A DNA stretch of 64,000 bases from Evansella halocellulosilytica (GTDB lineage Bacteria; Bacillota; Bacilli; Bacillales; Salisediminibacteriaceae), in the NCBI RefSeq assembly GCF_002335745.1, contig NZ_NIST01000001.1, positions 4,092,354-4,156,353 on the forward strand, written 5' to 3'. The notes under the pieces are model-generated. The model was not told where the DNA came from. It searched no databases and was given only the letters and a program-made list of their open reading frames with translations. A program made the position numbers and the translations under genes. Of the stretch, positions 27,579 to 38,615 are shown piece by piece. Every line of letters starts with the position of its first letter. Position 1 is the stretch's first letter.

Positions 27579-27675
27579 CCCGCCCTTAAAACGGGCGGTT
27601 TTAATTTCGCCCTATAAGGGCACTTTACCACCAGAGTGCCTTAAGGGATTTTATTTAATTCGGTCCGTGTCAAAA
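27579..27675 (+). ncRNA. Candidate structured RNA module, copy 1
   Basis: A chain of hairpins: CCGCCC/GGGCGG (27580-27598), GCCCT/AGGGC (27609-27621), GGCACT/AGTGCC (27619-27640, alternative pairing) and GGATT/GGTCC, ending GGTCCGTGTCAAAA. A second copy lies at 38237-38330, with changes that keep pairing. The arrangement reminds me of the 3' (right-end, omegaRNA-like) parts of IS200/IS605-type elements, but this is from memory and no tnpB is adjacent. Confidence 0.5.
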
Positions 27676-27679
27676 CCGC

Positions 27680-28040
27680 AGGAGTAACGTTTTTCTGCGA
27701 CGAGCAAACAAGTCGCGCAGGAGCAACGAGCGTTCCTTCGCTGAATTCTCTAATAGTAACATCAAGAGAAGATTCCGAGTTCCTTGACGGTAGGAAAAGC
27801 AGTCATAGTACCGTCAAGAGATGATTTCGAGTTCCTTGACGGTAGGAAAAGCAGAAAAAGTACCGCCAAGAGATGATTTCGAGTCCCTTGGCGGTAGGAA
27901 AAGCAGAAAAAGTACCGCCAAGAGATGATTTCGAGTCCCTTGGCGGTAGGAAAAGCAATCGAGCTGCTTCGACGCATTCTCTTCTTCGATTAACCTTGCA
28001 GAGGAAGAAGCACAGTATACCTTCCAACTATTCGTTACTT
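27680..28040. repeat. Split 110-bp unit interrupted by a 52-bp hairpin array
   Basis: Left half CTGCGACGAG ... CTGAATTCTCTA (27697-27752) and right half CGAGCTGCTTCGACGC ... GAAGAAGCAC (27960-28014) are the two halves of the 110-bp unit seen intact at 2741-3180. Between them sits the 52-bp array. Open frames across this region are repeat artefacts. Confidence 0.85.
27756..27963. repeat. Four tandem 52-bp hairpin repeats
   Basis: Units start at 27756, 27808, 27860 and 27912. Each carries an inverted repeat: TACCGTCAAG/CTTGACGGTA in copy 2, TACCGCCAAG/CTTGGCGGTA in copies 3 and 4, an imperfect one in copy 1. The T-A to C-G exchange keeps the stem. Arms are separated by 16 nt. Relatives occur at 62040-62120 in the opposite orientation. 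Confidence 0.93.
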
Positions 28041-28144
28041 TTAAAGAGATCTCACGAATACAACCCTTAAAGGGTTATTTTCACACTGGTAGAGCCTGTG
28101 GTTTACAAGAACCGAAAAAAAAGAAAAGGCATTTAACCTTTTCT

Positions 28145-29278
28145 TTATTCACTGCCCCATATTCCATTTAATATTTGAGTCACTTCTTCTGGATCATATG
28201 GTTCCCAAAACATTTCACCATATATAAGAAGATCCTGATGTAAGTGTAACCCCCCATTTTCATCCGTAAATGCGTGACTAGTTCCAGAGTTACCAACATA
28301 TCCAATAATTGTATTTTCATCTACCGTACTACCTAATTCTAGATCTTCAGGAATATCATCTAAGTGTGCAAATCTGTTCATGACCCCATTGTCATATTGA
28401 ACCCAGACTTGCTGGCCACGGAGTCGATCTAAAATATACTCGGGTGTTAAACCCATTTCGTGAGCAAGTTCCAAATCTTCATTTCTTACTTCAGCTGATT
28501 CGTATTCTTCAAAATCATGATCTACTCGAACAACCGTTCCTTCAGCCATTGCATAAATCGGTGTTTCTGTTGTTATTGACACTCCTGCACCGTACGCGTA
28601 CCAATCGATTCCTTCGTGTGTTCCGTTTCTATAATCACGTGGTGCTCCAGGTAAATGGCTTTCGACCATGCTTACTTGTGCACCTTCGATCGGATCGTGT
28701 AAAAATGACAAGTATTCAATCATCTCATCAACTGTGAAAGCATCCAAATCAAAATCGTCTCGACTAGGCGGAGCCCATGCTTGAATCACTTCATCTTCCC
28801 AAACAAATTCAAGCTCATTACTTTCAAGAACTTCATAATCAGTTTCTAGCCCATGTTCAATGAATTCTTTCGTAACGTAAGGGGCGGATTCATCATCAAG
28901 TACTAATAACACTTCATCAGTCGGTAAATATTCACCGTCACGCTCCAATACAGGAACTTCATAGACTAGATAAAAATCACGTCCTGAAACGGACATAGAT
29001 AATGTTCGGTTAATATCATCGAACGAAAACTCCCCTTCTAGTTCATCCATTAACTGTTCAACAGGAATCACTTCTTTATTATTAACATCGAACGTATCAA
29101 TCGTTATCGTAGCCATTACTTCTTCTTCATGTACTTCTTCATCTATATCATCACTATTTTCTACTACAGGGCTTTCATCTTCTTGGTCGTTGGAATCATC
29201 TTCTGTAACCTCTTCAGGCGATTGTTGACAGCCTGTTAATAATAATACTGTAAAAATACATAATAAATACTTTTTCAT
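28145..29278 (-). CDS. M23-family peptidase-like lipoprotein
   Basis: 377 residues. Lipoprotein signal ending LLLTGCQQ (Cys17), then a long Asp/Glu-rich linker, a beta-rich middle domain (SFDDINRTLSMSVSGRDFYL, copper-amine-oxidase-N-like in pattern), and a C-terminal M23/LytM fold: HEGIDWYAYGAG (zinc HxxxD), VVRVDHDFEEY and GGLHLHQDLLIYG (HxH). It is likely anchored outside the membrane and acts on, or senses, peptidoglycan. Whether it is catalytically active is unknown. ATG follows AAGGATGAG. It forms a pair with the deacetylase-like lipoprotein upstream. Confidence 0.8.
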   Translation of the reverse strand: MKKYLLCIFTVLLLTGCQQSPEEVTEDDSNDQEDESPVVENSDDIDEEVHEEEVMATITIDTFDVNNKEVIPVEQLMDELEGEFSFDDINRTLSMSVSGRDFYLVYEVPVLERDGEYLPTDEVLLVLDDESAPYVTKEFIEHGLETDYEVLESNELEFVWEDEVIQAWAPPSRDDFDLDAFTVDEMIEYLSFLHDPIEGAQVSMVESHLPGAPRDYRNGTHEGIDWYAYGAGVSITTETPIYAMAEGTVVRVDHDFEEYESAEVRNEDLELAHEMGLTPEYILDRLRGQQVWVQYDNGVMNRFAHLDDIPEDLELGSTVDENTIIGYVGNSGTSHAFTDENGGLHLHQDLLIYGEMFWEPYDPEEVTQILNGIWGSE

Positions 29279-29310
29279 AATGACTCATCCTTGTCTAAGT
29301 TGTCTAATGA

Positions 29311-30165
29311 TTACTTGATTAATGAAGGATCAACAATTTCATAGTCTTTTTCACGTAACCCTTCAACGATATCTGCAAGAGCCTCTTTCGTAAATTCGCG
29401 ATCATGCATTAATAAATTGGCACCACTTCTAAGCTCAGGGGCTTCAACCATAATTTCTGTTAAAGCGTCAGTTTCCATATACCCTTCAACAAAGTCGTAT
29501 CCATACGTCCAATTCATCCATTGCATGTTCTCTTCTTCAACAATACGCTTTGATACATCTGTATTGACTCCGAATGGTGCCCTGAAAAAGCGAGGCCGCT
29601 CTCCGATGATCTCTTCTACAAGATCATTTAATTCAACGATTTCATCTATTTGTTCTTCCTCTGTTAAATCTGATAAATTTGCGTGCGTCATCGTATGGTT
29701 CCCAATTTCAAAACCTAATTCATAGATTTCTTGTAACTGCGCTTTGCCTTCCTCCGATTGTAAAAAATGGCCATTCACAAAAAAGATCGCACCTGCATCT
29801 AAATCAGCTAAAATATTGGCCATCTCTGCACTATAAGAATCAGGAGCATCATCAATTGTTAATAATACAACCTTTTCATTTGCATCATCAATCGGCTGGA
29901 CTGTATGATCTTCTGCGAGTTCATACATTGGATCAAATTGATCCGCTACTTCCTCAGTTTCATTTTGTTCGTCTATTTCTTCGTGATCTGTTTTGCCTTC
30001 ATCTATTTCTTCTTCATTCCGTTTCTCTTTCATCTCTTTCTCCTCTTCATCTATTTCTTCATCCTCATTATCTTCGTCTAATTCATCGATTGTTTGTCCA
30101 TTATCATTACATGCAGTGACTAAAGCTAAAATGAACATACAAAAGATCATTCTAGTACGATTCAA
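29311..30165 (-). CDS. Polysaccharide deacetylase lipoprotein
   Basis: 284 residues. Signal with lipobox LALVTACND, then about 65 residues almost wholly Glu/Asp/Lys, then a NodB-fold domain: LLTIDDAPDS (the usual TFDDGP with one of the Asp residues retained in both key places), HTMTHANL (HxxxxH-type metal site), RAPFGVN, and LLMHDREFT near the end. Probably removes acetyl groups from peptidoglycan or another wall polymer at the cell surface. TTG at 30163-30165 is chosen after GAGAGGAT; in-frame ATGs lie both before and after it. Confidence 0.8.
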   Translation of the reverse strand: MNRTRMIFCMFILALVTACNDNGQTIDELDEDNEDEEIDEEEKEMKEKRNEEEIDEGKTDHEEIDEQNETEEVADQFDPMYELAEDHTVQPIDDANEKVVLLTIDDAPDSYSAEMANILADLDAGAIFFVNGHFLQSEEGKAQLQEIYELGFEIGNHTMTHANLSDLTEEEQIDEIVELNDLVEEIIGERPRFFRAPFGVNTDVSKRIVEEENMQWMNWTYGYDFVEGYMETDALTEIMVEAPELRSGANLLMHDREFTKEALADIVEGLREKDYEIVDPSLIK

Positions 30166-30452
30166 ACATATCATATCCTCTCTTCTCAACAGATTCTCTT
30201 GCATTTTAACACAATTAATATGGATAAAAAATAATACTTTCTGTTTAGTTCAGCAATTGTATAGAAACGATACAAGTACACATAATGATGGTAAGTTAAA
30301 CCACTTTACTGTTTGATAGATGAAATAGGTGGGTATGGTAAAAAAGGGTGAAAGTAGCATTTTTTCTTGAATTTTGTCTAATTTTTTAAGATAATACATA
30401 CTGGCGCTTTTTAGATCGGCAGATTAAAAAATAAAATGAAAGGGGTATGTAT

Positions 30453-31970
30453 GTGAAGAAATTAACACCTGTATTTATTATTTCAGTTATCATTGCGGTT
30501 GCGTTTATTTTATGGGGCGTAATTGCTCCTAACCACTTAGAAGAAGTAACGACGAACATCCAAGGGTTTCTCACGGACCAATTCGGATGGTTTTATTTAC
30601 TCGCTGCAACGGGCTTTTTAGCCTTCGCTATCTTCCTTATCCTCAGCCCGATCGGCAGAATTAAATTAGGAAAGGAAAACGAAGAACCTGAATATAACTA
30701 TTTAACGTGGTTTTCATTCCTTTTTACAGCCGGAATGGGAATTGGTTTAGTATTTTGGGGAGTATCAGAGCCTATGTATCACTTCTACACCCCTCCCCCA
30801 GCTGAAGGGAACCTTGATGAATCCGGAGCTGCCGGAGTCGCTCTCCGTTATTCTTTCTTTCATTGGGGGCTTCATCCTTGGGCTATTTATTCTGTCGTAG
30901 CATTAGCTTTAGCTTACTTTAAGTATCGTAAAGGATCACCTGGTGTGTTAAGTGCTGCCTTTGAACCGCTTCTAGGCGACAAAGTAAACGGAGGAATTGG
31001 AACGACAATAAACGTGATTGTCGTCTTTGCGACTGTATTCGGTGTCGCCACTTCACTAGGATTTGGAACAACTCAAATTGGCGGGGGGATTTCAAACTTA
31101 ACTGGAATCGATAATTCACTCTTTTTGCAAATGATGATTATACTCGTTATTACAATTTTTTATATGACATCCTCTCAAACAGGGTTAAATGTTGGAATTC
31201 GAATATTAAGTAAAACAAATATTTATTTAGCAATTATTTTAATGCTATTTTTGTTATTTTCAGGTCCGACAAACTTCATCATGAATTCATTCACACAAAC
31301 GTTAGGAAGCTATATTCAAAATCTAATCGGGATGAGCTTTAGATTAGATACATTTAACTTCGACCAAACGTGGGTTGAGGATTGGACGATCTTTTATTGG
31401 GCTTGGTGGATTGCTTGGGCACCATTCGTTGGAACCTTTATCGCGAGAGTATCACGAGGAAGGACGATTCGAGAATTTGTTCTTGGGGTCATTGCCGTCC
31501 CTACTATATTTGGAGCACTTTGGTTTTCCGTGTTTGGCGGAACAGCGATAAACTTAGACTTCTACCAAGGTGTGGACATTATGGGCGTCATAGAATCTGC
31601 AGGAATGGAAACGGCTTTATTTGTTGTTTTACAAGAGTTTAACTTTGGTGTCATTATGTCAATCATTGCGATTTTATTAATTGCATCATTTTTTATTACT
31701 TCAGCTGATTCAGCAACTTTCGTCCTAGGTATGCAGACGACAAATGGAAGCTTAAACCCACCTAATACAGTGAAGTTCATATGGGGGATCATACAGTCAG
31801 CTACAGCAGCGATTTTATTATGGTCTGGTGGGCTAGATGCACTGCAAACAGCATCCATTATCGCAGCCTTCCCATTTGCGATTATTATGATCTTTATGAT
31901 TATTAGTTTACTAAGGGCACTTCGAGCTGAAAAAATCCCGCCAAGAAAACCTAAAAAGTATGATGAATAA
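30453..31970 (+). CDS. BCCT-family compatible-solute transporter
   Basis: 505 residues, about twelve membrane helices. Family blocks: GMGIGLVFWGVSEPMYHF, FHWGLHPWAIYSVVALALAY, WTIFYWAWWIAWAPFVGTFIARVSRGRTIREF and FFITSADSATFVLG. Such transporters take up glycine betaine, choline or related osmolytes with sodium. The closest Bacillus role is OpuD or OpuT-like; substrate not decided. The GTG at 30453 has AAAGGGG at seven bases; the ATG at 30447 is too close to it. Terminator at 31982. Confidence 0.9.
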   Translation: MKKLTPVFIISVIIAVAFILWGVIAPNHLEEVTTNIQGFLTDQFGWFYLLAATGFLAFAIFLILSPIGRIKLGKENEEPEYNYLTWFSFLFTAGMGIGLVFWGVSEPMYHFYTPPPAEGNLDESGAAGVALRYSFFHWGLHPWAIYSVVALALAYFKYRKGSPGVLSAAFEPLLGDKVNGGIGTTINVIVVFATVFGVATSLGFGTTQIGGGISNLTGIDNSLFLQMMIILVITIFYMTSSQTGLNVGIRILSKTNIYLAIILMLFLLFSGPTNFIMNSFTQTLGSYIQNLIGMSFRLDTFNFDQTWVEDWTIFYWAWWIAWAPFVGTFIARVSRGRTIREFVLGVIAVPTIFGALWFSVFGGTAINLDFYQGVDIMGVIESAGMETALFVVLQEFNFGVIMSIIAILLIASFFITSADSATFVLGMQTTNGSLNPPNTVKFIWGIIQSATAAILLWSGGLDALQTASIIAAFPFAIIMIFMIISLLRALRAEKIPPRKPKKYDE

Positions 31971-31981
31971 ATAACTATTTT

Positions 31982-32013
31982 AGCCCACTGAGACATTCAG
32001 TGGGCTTGTTTTT
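31982..32013 (+). terminator. Terminator of the BCCT gene
   Basis: AGCCCACTGA / TCAGTGGGCT with GACAT loop, then TGTTTTT. Confidence 0.9.
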
Positions 32014-32132
32014 AGTTCTTTATGATCTGCTTTCATTTGTGTAACAGTTTGATTACGAAGCAATATAACAATCAAAACAATGATAATATAAAGTGAAGCT
32101 TTTCTGAATACGAACTGAAGGGATGACTATAA

Positions 32133-32534
32133 ATGAAAGGTATTTTAACCGTATTATTCATTTTGTCAATATGCACAATGAATGGCTGTCAATCAACTGA
32201 TATTCGTGCAAATTACCCTTTTTTAGAAGTTAAAGGTAATACTCCAGTCACCGTATTGTTTTCTAATGACCATAATATCGAAAATGAAAGTAGTTATTAT
32301 GAAGCACTTTTAGATTTCAAACAAACTCATCCTGAACATTTAGAATCAATAAACGTCGTTTCATCAGAAGAAACAAGTTTAGTCAGCTACTATGATATAC
32401 ATACTTTCCCTACTTTATTAATTATAGATGATGTCGACGTATTACTAAGAATAGAAGGGTTAAAGGATTCGTCTGAAATATTCCTCGAGCTTGAGGCCAG
32501 CTTAAATTTGTCAAATGAAGAAGAGACTTTTTAA
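32133..32534 (+). CDS. Small lipoprotein with thioredoxin-like fold
   Basis: 133 residues. Signal peptide with CTMNGCQS (lipidated Cys19 likely). The mature part has the pattern of a thioredoxin-like domain: TPVTVLFSND, a helix, INVVSSEETSLVSYYDIHTF and the cis-proline loop HTFPTLLIIDD. There is no CXXC, so a redox role is unlikely. ATG follows GAAGGGATGAC. Function unknown. Confidence 0.6.
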   Translation: MKGILTVLFILSICTMNGCQSTDIRANYPFLEVKGNTPVTVLFSNDHNIENESSYYEALLDFKQTHPEHLESINVVSSEETSLVSYYDIHTFPTLLIIDDVDVLLRIEGLKDSSEIFLELEASLNLSNEEETF

Positions 32535-32656
32535 TTGATATTCTATGACAGAACGAATGCTATTGACTACCATAGCAAAATGCTTATGATGTACAATCAT
32601 ATTGAAAGCGCTTTAAAGACATCGTCAACGTTACGATCACCATATGCACCAAATAA

Positions 32657-32690
32657 AAAAAGACAGTCAGGACGACTGTCTTTTTTTATT
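32657..32690. terminator. Bidirectional terminator before pdhD
   Basis: AAAGACAGTC / GACTGTCTTT around AGGAC, with A-tract on the left and T-tract on the right, so it can work for both converging transcripts, including the end of the pdh operon. Confidence 0.9.
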
Positions 32691-32701
32691 CTTTTAAATA
32701 A

Positions 32702-34111
32702 TTATTTTACGATATGAACAGGCATTCCGATTGCAACTTCTGCCGTTTCCATCGTGATTTCACCTAAAGATGGGTGTGCATGAATCGTTAGTGCAAGATC
32801 TTCAGCAGTCATTCCTGCTTCAATTGCTACACACGCTTCAGAAATCATATCAGATGCATTCGCACCAGCAATTTGAACTCCTAACACTAAGCCATCTTCT
32901 TTACGAGTAACCATTTTCACAAATCCTTCAGATTCATTTAAGGATAATGCTCGCCCATTTGCTGCAAATGGGAACTTCGCAACGGTAACGTCGTATCCTT
33001 CCTCTTTGGCATCCTTTTCTGTCAAGCCAACTGTAGCTAGTTCAGGGGCTGAGAATACGACAGCTGGAATCGCAGTGTAATCAATTTCAGCTGGTTCACC
33101 AGCAATTGCTTCAGCAGCTACTTTTCCTTCATAAGATGCTTTATGTGCTAATTGCGGTCCATCAACAATATCACCGATCGCAAAAATATTTTGTGAAGAA
33201 GTACGGCATTGCTTATCAGTCTTAATTAAACCACGATCATCTAACTCTACACCGGCTTGTTCTAAACCTAACTCTTCTGTGTTTGGCTTACGACCAACAG
33301 TGACAAGAAGAATATCTCCCTCAAATTCTTCTTCCTTACCTTTTACTTCAGCCTTAATTTTCACACCTGTGTCTGTTTCTTCCATGCTTTGTGCAAATGC
33401 TTCTGTCTTAATTGTTACACCATTTTTCTTCAGGCGTTTTGCCACTAGCTGGCTCATTTGCTTTTCAAATCCTGGAAGAATCGTTTTTGATCCTTCAAGG
33501 ATCGTTACTTCAGAACCTAAATCAGCGTATGCAGACCCTAGTTCTGTTCCGATATATCCTCCACCGATAACAATCAATTTTTTCGGAACTTCTTTCAATG
33601 CAAGTGCTCCAGTTGATGAAACAACACGCTCACTCCATTTAAATGCTGGCAATTCAATTGGATGAGAACCAGTTGCTACGATACAGTTGTTGAACTTGTA
33701 AGTCTGTGAATTTTTTTCATCCATAATGCGTACAGTCGAATCATCGACAAAATAAGCTTCACCTTGGACGATATCTACATTATTACCTTTAAGTAACCCT
33801 TCGACTCCGCCAGTTAGCTTTTTTACTACAGATTGCTTCCATTCTTGTACTTTAGAGAAATCTAAGTTAATTTCTCCAACAGAGATCCCCATATCCTCTG
33901 AATTATTTGCATTATGATAACGGTGTCCCGCTTCAATTAGTGCTTTTGAAGGAATACAACCAACATTTAAGCATACTCCTCCCAAAGTATCTTTTTCTAC
34001 AATAGTTACCTTTTGTCCAAGTTGTGCGGCACGGATTGCTGCAACATATCCTCCTGGACCTGAACCAATAACGAGCGTATCAACTTCTACCGGAAAATCT
34101 CCTACTACCAT
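32702..34111 (-). CDS. pdhD: Dihydrolipoyl dehydrogenase (PdhD)
   Basis: 469 residues, standard E3 length. FAD-binding [17 protein letters not shown], the redox disulfide [13 protein letters not shown] (Cys47, Cys52), NAD-binding [17 protein letters not shown], and the C-terminal HAHPSLGE with the active-site His-Glu. It re-oxidises the lipoyl arm of PdhC, reducing NAD. ATG follows GGAGGGC and comes four bases after the pdhC stop. Shared possibly with other 2-oxoacid complexes. Confidence 0.97.
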   Translation of the reverse strand: MVVGDFPVEVDTLVIGSGPGGYVAAIRAAQLGQKVTIVEKDTLGGVCLNVGCIPSKALIEAGHRYHNANNSEDMGISVGEINLDFSKVQEWKQSVVKKLTGGVEGLLKGNNVDIVQGEAYFVDDSTVRIMDEKNSQTYKFNNCIVATGSHPIELPAFKWSERVVSSTGALALKEVPKKLIVIGGGYIGTELGSAYADLGSEVTILEGSKTILPGFEKQMSQLVAKRLKKNGVTIKTEAFAQSMEETDTGVKIKAEVKGKEEEFEGDILLVTVGRKPNTEELGLEQAGVELDDRGLIKTDKQCRTSSQNIFAIGDIVDGPQLAHKASYEGKVAAEAIAGEPAEIDYTAIPAVVFSAPELATVGLTEKDAKEEGYDVTVAKFPFAANGRALSLNESEGFVKMVTRKEDGLVLGVQIAGANASDMISEACVAIEAGMTAEDLALTIHAHPSLGEITMETAEVAIGMPVHIVK

Positions 34112-34115
34112 GTGT

Positions 34116-35408
34116 TTAGCCCTCCATTACGATTAATTGTGGATCATTCAACAAACGTTTAATGTGGTTAAGCGCGTGTTGAGCAGTTGCACCATCAATG
34201 ATACGATGATCGAAGCTTAATGACAAGGCAAGAACTGGAGCTACGACAATTTCTCCATCTTTAACAATTGCTTTTTCTTGAATTCTGCCAAGACCTAAAA
34301 TGGCTACTTCTGGGTGATTAATTACTGGTGTGAACCATTGGCCTCCTGCTGAACCGATATTCGTAATTGTTGAAGAAGCGCCTTTCATTTCATCAGAAGA
34401 AAGCGTACCTTCTCTTGCTTTCGTTGCAAGTTGATTTATTTCATCAGAAATCGCAAAAATTGACTTTCGATCTGCATCTTTCACGACGGGAACAAATAGT
34501 CCTTTATCTGTATCAGCTGCAATTCCAATATTGAAATAATGTTTGTAAACAATTTCTTCGTTAGCATCGTCAAGAGAAGCATTTAAGATTGGGTATTCTC
34601 GTAAAGCAGATGTTAAAGCTTTTACGACATAAGGCAAGTATGTTAATTTAATGCCTTTTTCTTGCCCGACCGCTTTAAACTTCTTACGATGTGCTACTAA
34701 ATCAGTTACATCAATTTCATCCATTAACGTAACATGTGGAGCAGTATGCTTGGAATTGACCATTGCTTTTGAAATAGCTTTACGAATGCCAGACATTTTT
34801 TCACGCGTTTCTGCATCGGATTGAGCAGGTGTATATGCAGGAACTGACTGTTTTTCTGTCGTTTCAGTCTTTTCTGGAGTAGCAGTATCTTCAGCAACTT
34901 TTTGGTCTCCAGATAAGAAACTTTCAATATCTTCTTTCAATATACGGCCATTTTTTCCTGTACCAGTTACTTTACGAATATCAGCACCTTTTTCACGTGC
35001 ATATTTTCGTACTGAAGGCATTGCAATGATACGTCGATTTTCATCAACCTCTTCTTGTTGCTTAGAAGGCTCAGCTTGTGTTTCCGCTGTTTCTTCTTTC
35101 TCTTCAGCTTTAGGCTCTTCTGCTGGTGCTTCCTCTTCGCCTCCACCATGTGCATCAGCTGGCGGCTCCGCATCTGTTTCAAAAGTAATAATGACACTAC
35201 CTACAGTAGTAACAACACCTTCATCAACGTGAAGTTTTTTAATCGTTCCATCGACTGGAGAAGGAATTTCTACAACTGCTTTATCATTCTGAACTTCACA
35301 TAGGACGTCATCTTCTTTAACTTCGTCACCTTCTTTAACTTCCCATTTCACAATTTCACCTTCGTGGATACCTTCACCGATATCCGGCATCTTAAATTCA
35401 TATGCCAC
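34116..35408 (-). CDS. pdhC: Dihydrolipoamide acetyltransferase E2 (PdhC)
   Basis: 430 residues with one N-terminal lipoyl domain (lipoyl Lys43 in [10 protein letters not shown]), an acidic Ala/Glu/Pro linker, a peripheral subunit-binding domain ([20 protein letters not shown]), a second linker and the catalytic domain ending in SFDHRIIDG, the His-Asp active site. Forms the core of the pyruvate dehydrogenase complex. A GTG start follows GGAGGC. A 314-bp gap containing an inverted-repeat element and a hairpin separates it from pdhB, so it may have its own promoter as in B. subtilis. Confidence 0.97.
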   Translation of the reverse strand: MAYEFKMPDIGEGIHEGEIVKWEVKEGDEVKEDDVLCEVQNDKAVVEIPSPVDGTIKKLHVDEGVVTTVGSVIITFETDAEPPADAHGGGEEEAPAEEPKAEEKEETAETQAEPSKQQEEVDENRRIIAMPSVRKYAREKGADIRKVTGTGKNGRILKEDIESFLSGDQKVAEDTATPEKTETTEKQSVPAYTPAQSDAETREKMSGIRKAISKAMVNSKHTAPHVTLMDEIDVTDLVAHRKKFKAVGQEKGIKLTYLPYVVKALTSALREYPILNASLDDANEEIVYKHYFNIGIAADTDKGLFVPVVKDADRKSIFAISDEINQLATKAREGTLSSDEMKGASSTITNIGSAGGQWFTPVINHPEVAILGLGRIQEKAIVKDGEIVVAPVLALSLSFDHRIIDGATAQHALNHIKRLLNDPQLIVMEG

Positions 35409-35722
35409 GATTAACGCCTCCGTTTCGATTGTACTTCAAATAAAAGGTGTTCAAAAAGCTGATAAACAGAAATCAGATGGACAATGAATGTTCATTCTCA
35501 CCCTATTCACTGCATGAAAGTATCAGTGAGCTGTGTAAGATTAAAATTCGGTTTAATTTACTCGGTATGATAACTTCACTTGTCCTTTTGAACACACAAC
35601 CTTTGCTTTAGTTCTTCCATTATTGTTCGTGAATTTTTAATTCCTTACACGAACCTTTTGAACAAAGCGATATAAAGCAAGGAGGACTGAAAAGGAACCC
35701 CTTCTCAGTCTAATAATCTGTT
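35409..35722. repeat. pdhB-pdhC gap with inverted-end mini-element
   Basis: GTGTTCAAAAAG (35447-35458) and CTTTTGAACAC (35585-35595) are inverted ends of a roughly 150-bp insert. Near pdhB, the minus strand can form GACTGAGAAGG / CCTTTTCAGTC (about 35683-35710), a partial terminator or processing hairpin. No gene. Confidence 0.65.
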
Positions 35723-36700
35723 TTAAAAATTAATCACTTGCTGTGCTTTTTCAACGATGTCTTTATAGCTAGGTAGCCAAGTGTCTTCAGCAGAAGCAAA
35801 CGGATAAACTGTATCTGGTGCAGTTACACGTAATACAGGTGCTTCTAAGCTGAGGATCGCACGGTCGTTAATTTCAGCGACAACATTTGCCGCGACTCCT
35901 GCTTGCTTTTGTGCTTCTTGTACAACAATTGCACGATTCGTTTTTTCAACAGAAGCAATAATTGTATCAATATCTAGCGGGCTTACTGTTCTCAAGTCAA
36001 TGACCTCTGCTTCAATACCATCTTTCGCTAACTCTTCTGCAGCTTTTAATGAAGAGTGAACCATAGCACCGTAAGTGATAATCGATACATCTTTCCCTTC
36101 ACGTTTAACATCCGCTTTACCTAAAGGAATTGTATACTCCTCTTCAGGAACTTCTTCACGGAATGAGCGATATAATTTCATATGTTCTAAAAATACGACA
36201 GGATCATTATCACGAATTGCTGAAATTAATAATCCTTTTGCATCGTAAGGAGTAGATGGGATTACAACTTTCACTCCAGGAGTTTGAGCCATCAACCCTT
36301 CTAAACTGTCAGCATGCAGCTCCGGAGTTTTCACTCCTCCACCGAAAGGAGAACGAATCGTTACAGGAGAGTGGTATACACCACCTGAACGATAGCGCAT
36401 ACGAGCCATTTGTGCTGCAACTGCATCAAATGTTTCGAAGACGAACCCAAAGAACTGTATTTCCATTACTGGACGAAAATCTGTTACACCTAACCCTGCT
36501 GCTAGTCCACCAATCCCTGACTCTGCAAGCGGTGTATCAAAAACTCGGTCTTCGCCGAATTCTTTTTGTAATCCTTCTGTTGCACGGAACACCCCGCCGT
36601 TTTGACCAACGTCTTCTCCGAACACGAGAACATCTTCGTTGTTCTTTAATTCGTTACGCATGGCATCGGTGATTGCTTGGATCATTGTCATTTGCGCCAT
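35723..36700 (-). CDS. pdhB: Pyruvate dehydrogenase E1 beta (PdhB)
   Basis: 325 residues. The typical start [20 protein letters not shown] and the conserved [19 protein letters not shown] (thiamine site glutamate), [15 protein letters not shown] and SPFGGG blocks identify the beta chain of the 2-oxoacid dehydrogenase E1. It pairs with PdhA and thiamine diphosphate to decarboxylate pyruvate. ATG lies three bases after the pdhA stop and its ribosome site AAAAGGAG is inside pdhA, so the two are coupled. Confidence 0.97.
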   Translation of the reverse strand: MAQMTMIQAITDAMRNELKNNEDVLVFGEDVGQNGGVFRATEGLQKEFGEDRVFDTPLAESGIGGLAAGLGVTDFRPVMEIQFFGFVFETFDAVAAQMARMRYRSGGVYHSPVTIRSPFGGGVKTPELHADSLEGLMAQTPGVKVVIPSTPYDAKGLLISAIRDNDPVVFLEHMKLYRSFREEVPEEEYTIPLGKADVKREGKDVSIITYGAMVHSSLKAAEELAKDGIEAEVIDLRTVSPLDIDTIIASVEKTNRAIVVQEAQKQAGVAANVVAEINDRAILSLEAPVLRVTAPDTVYPFASAEDTWLPSYKDIVEKAQQVINF

Positions 36701-36703
36701 AGC

Positions 36704-38615
<1,912 letters not shown>

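Noticed and set aside
27756-27963. CRISPR array
   Set aside because: Units are contiguous 52-bp repeats with no unique spacers, and no cas gene is present.
29417-30316. Several plus-strand frames of about 100-146 codons
   Set aside because: They are antisense shadows of the Glu/Asp-rich minus-strand deacetylase lipoprotein, giving Ser/His-rich nonsense.
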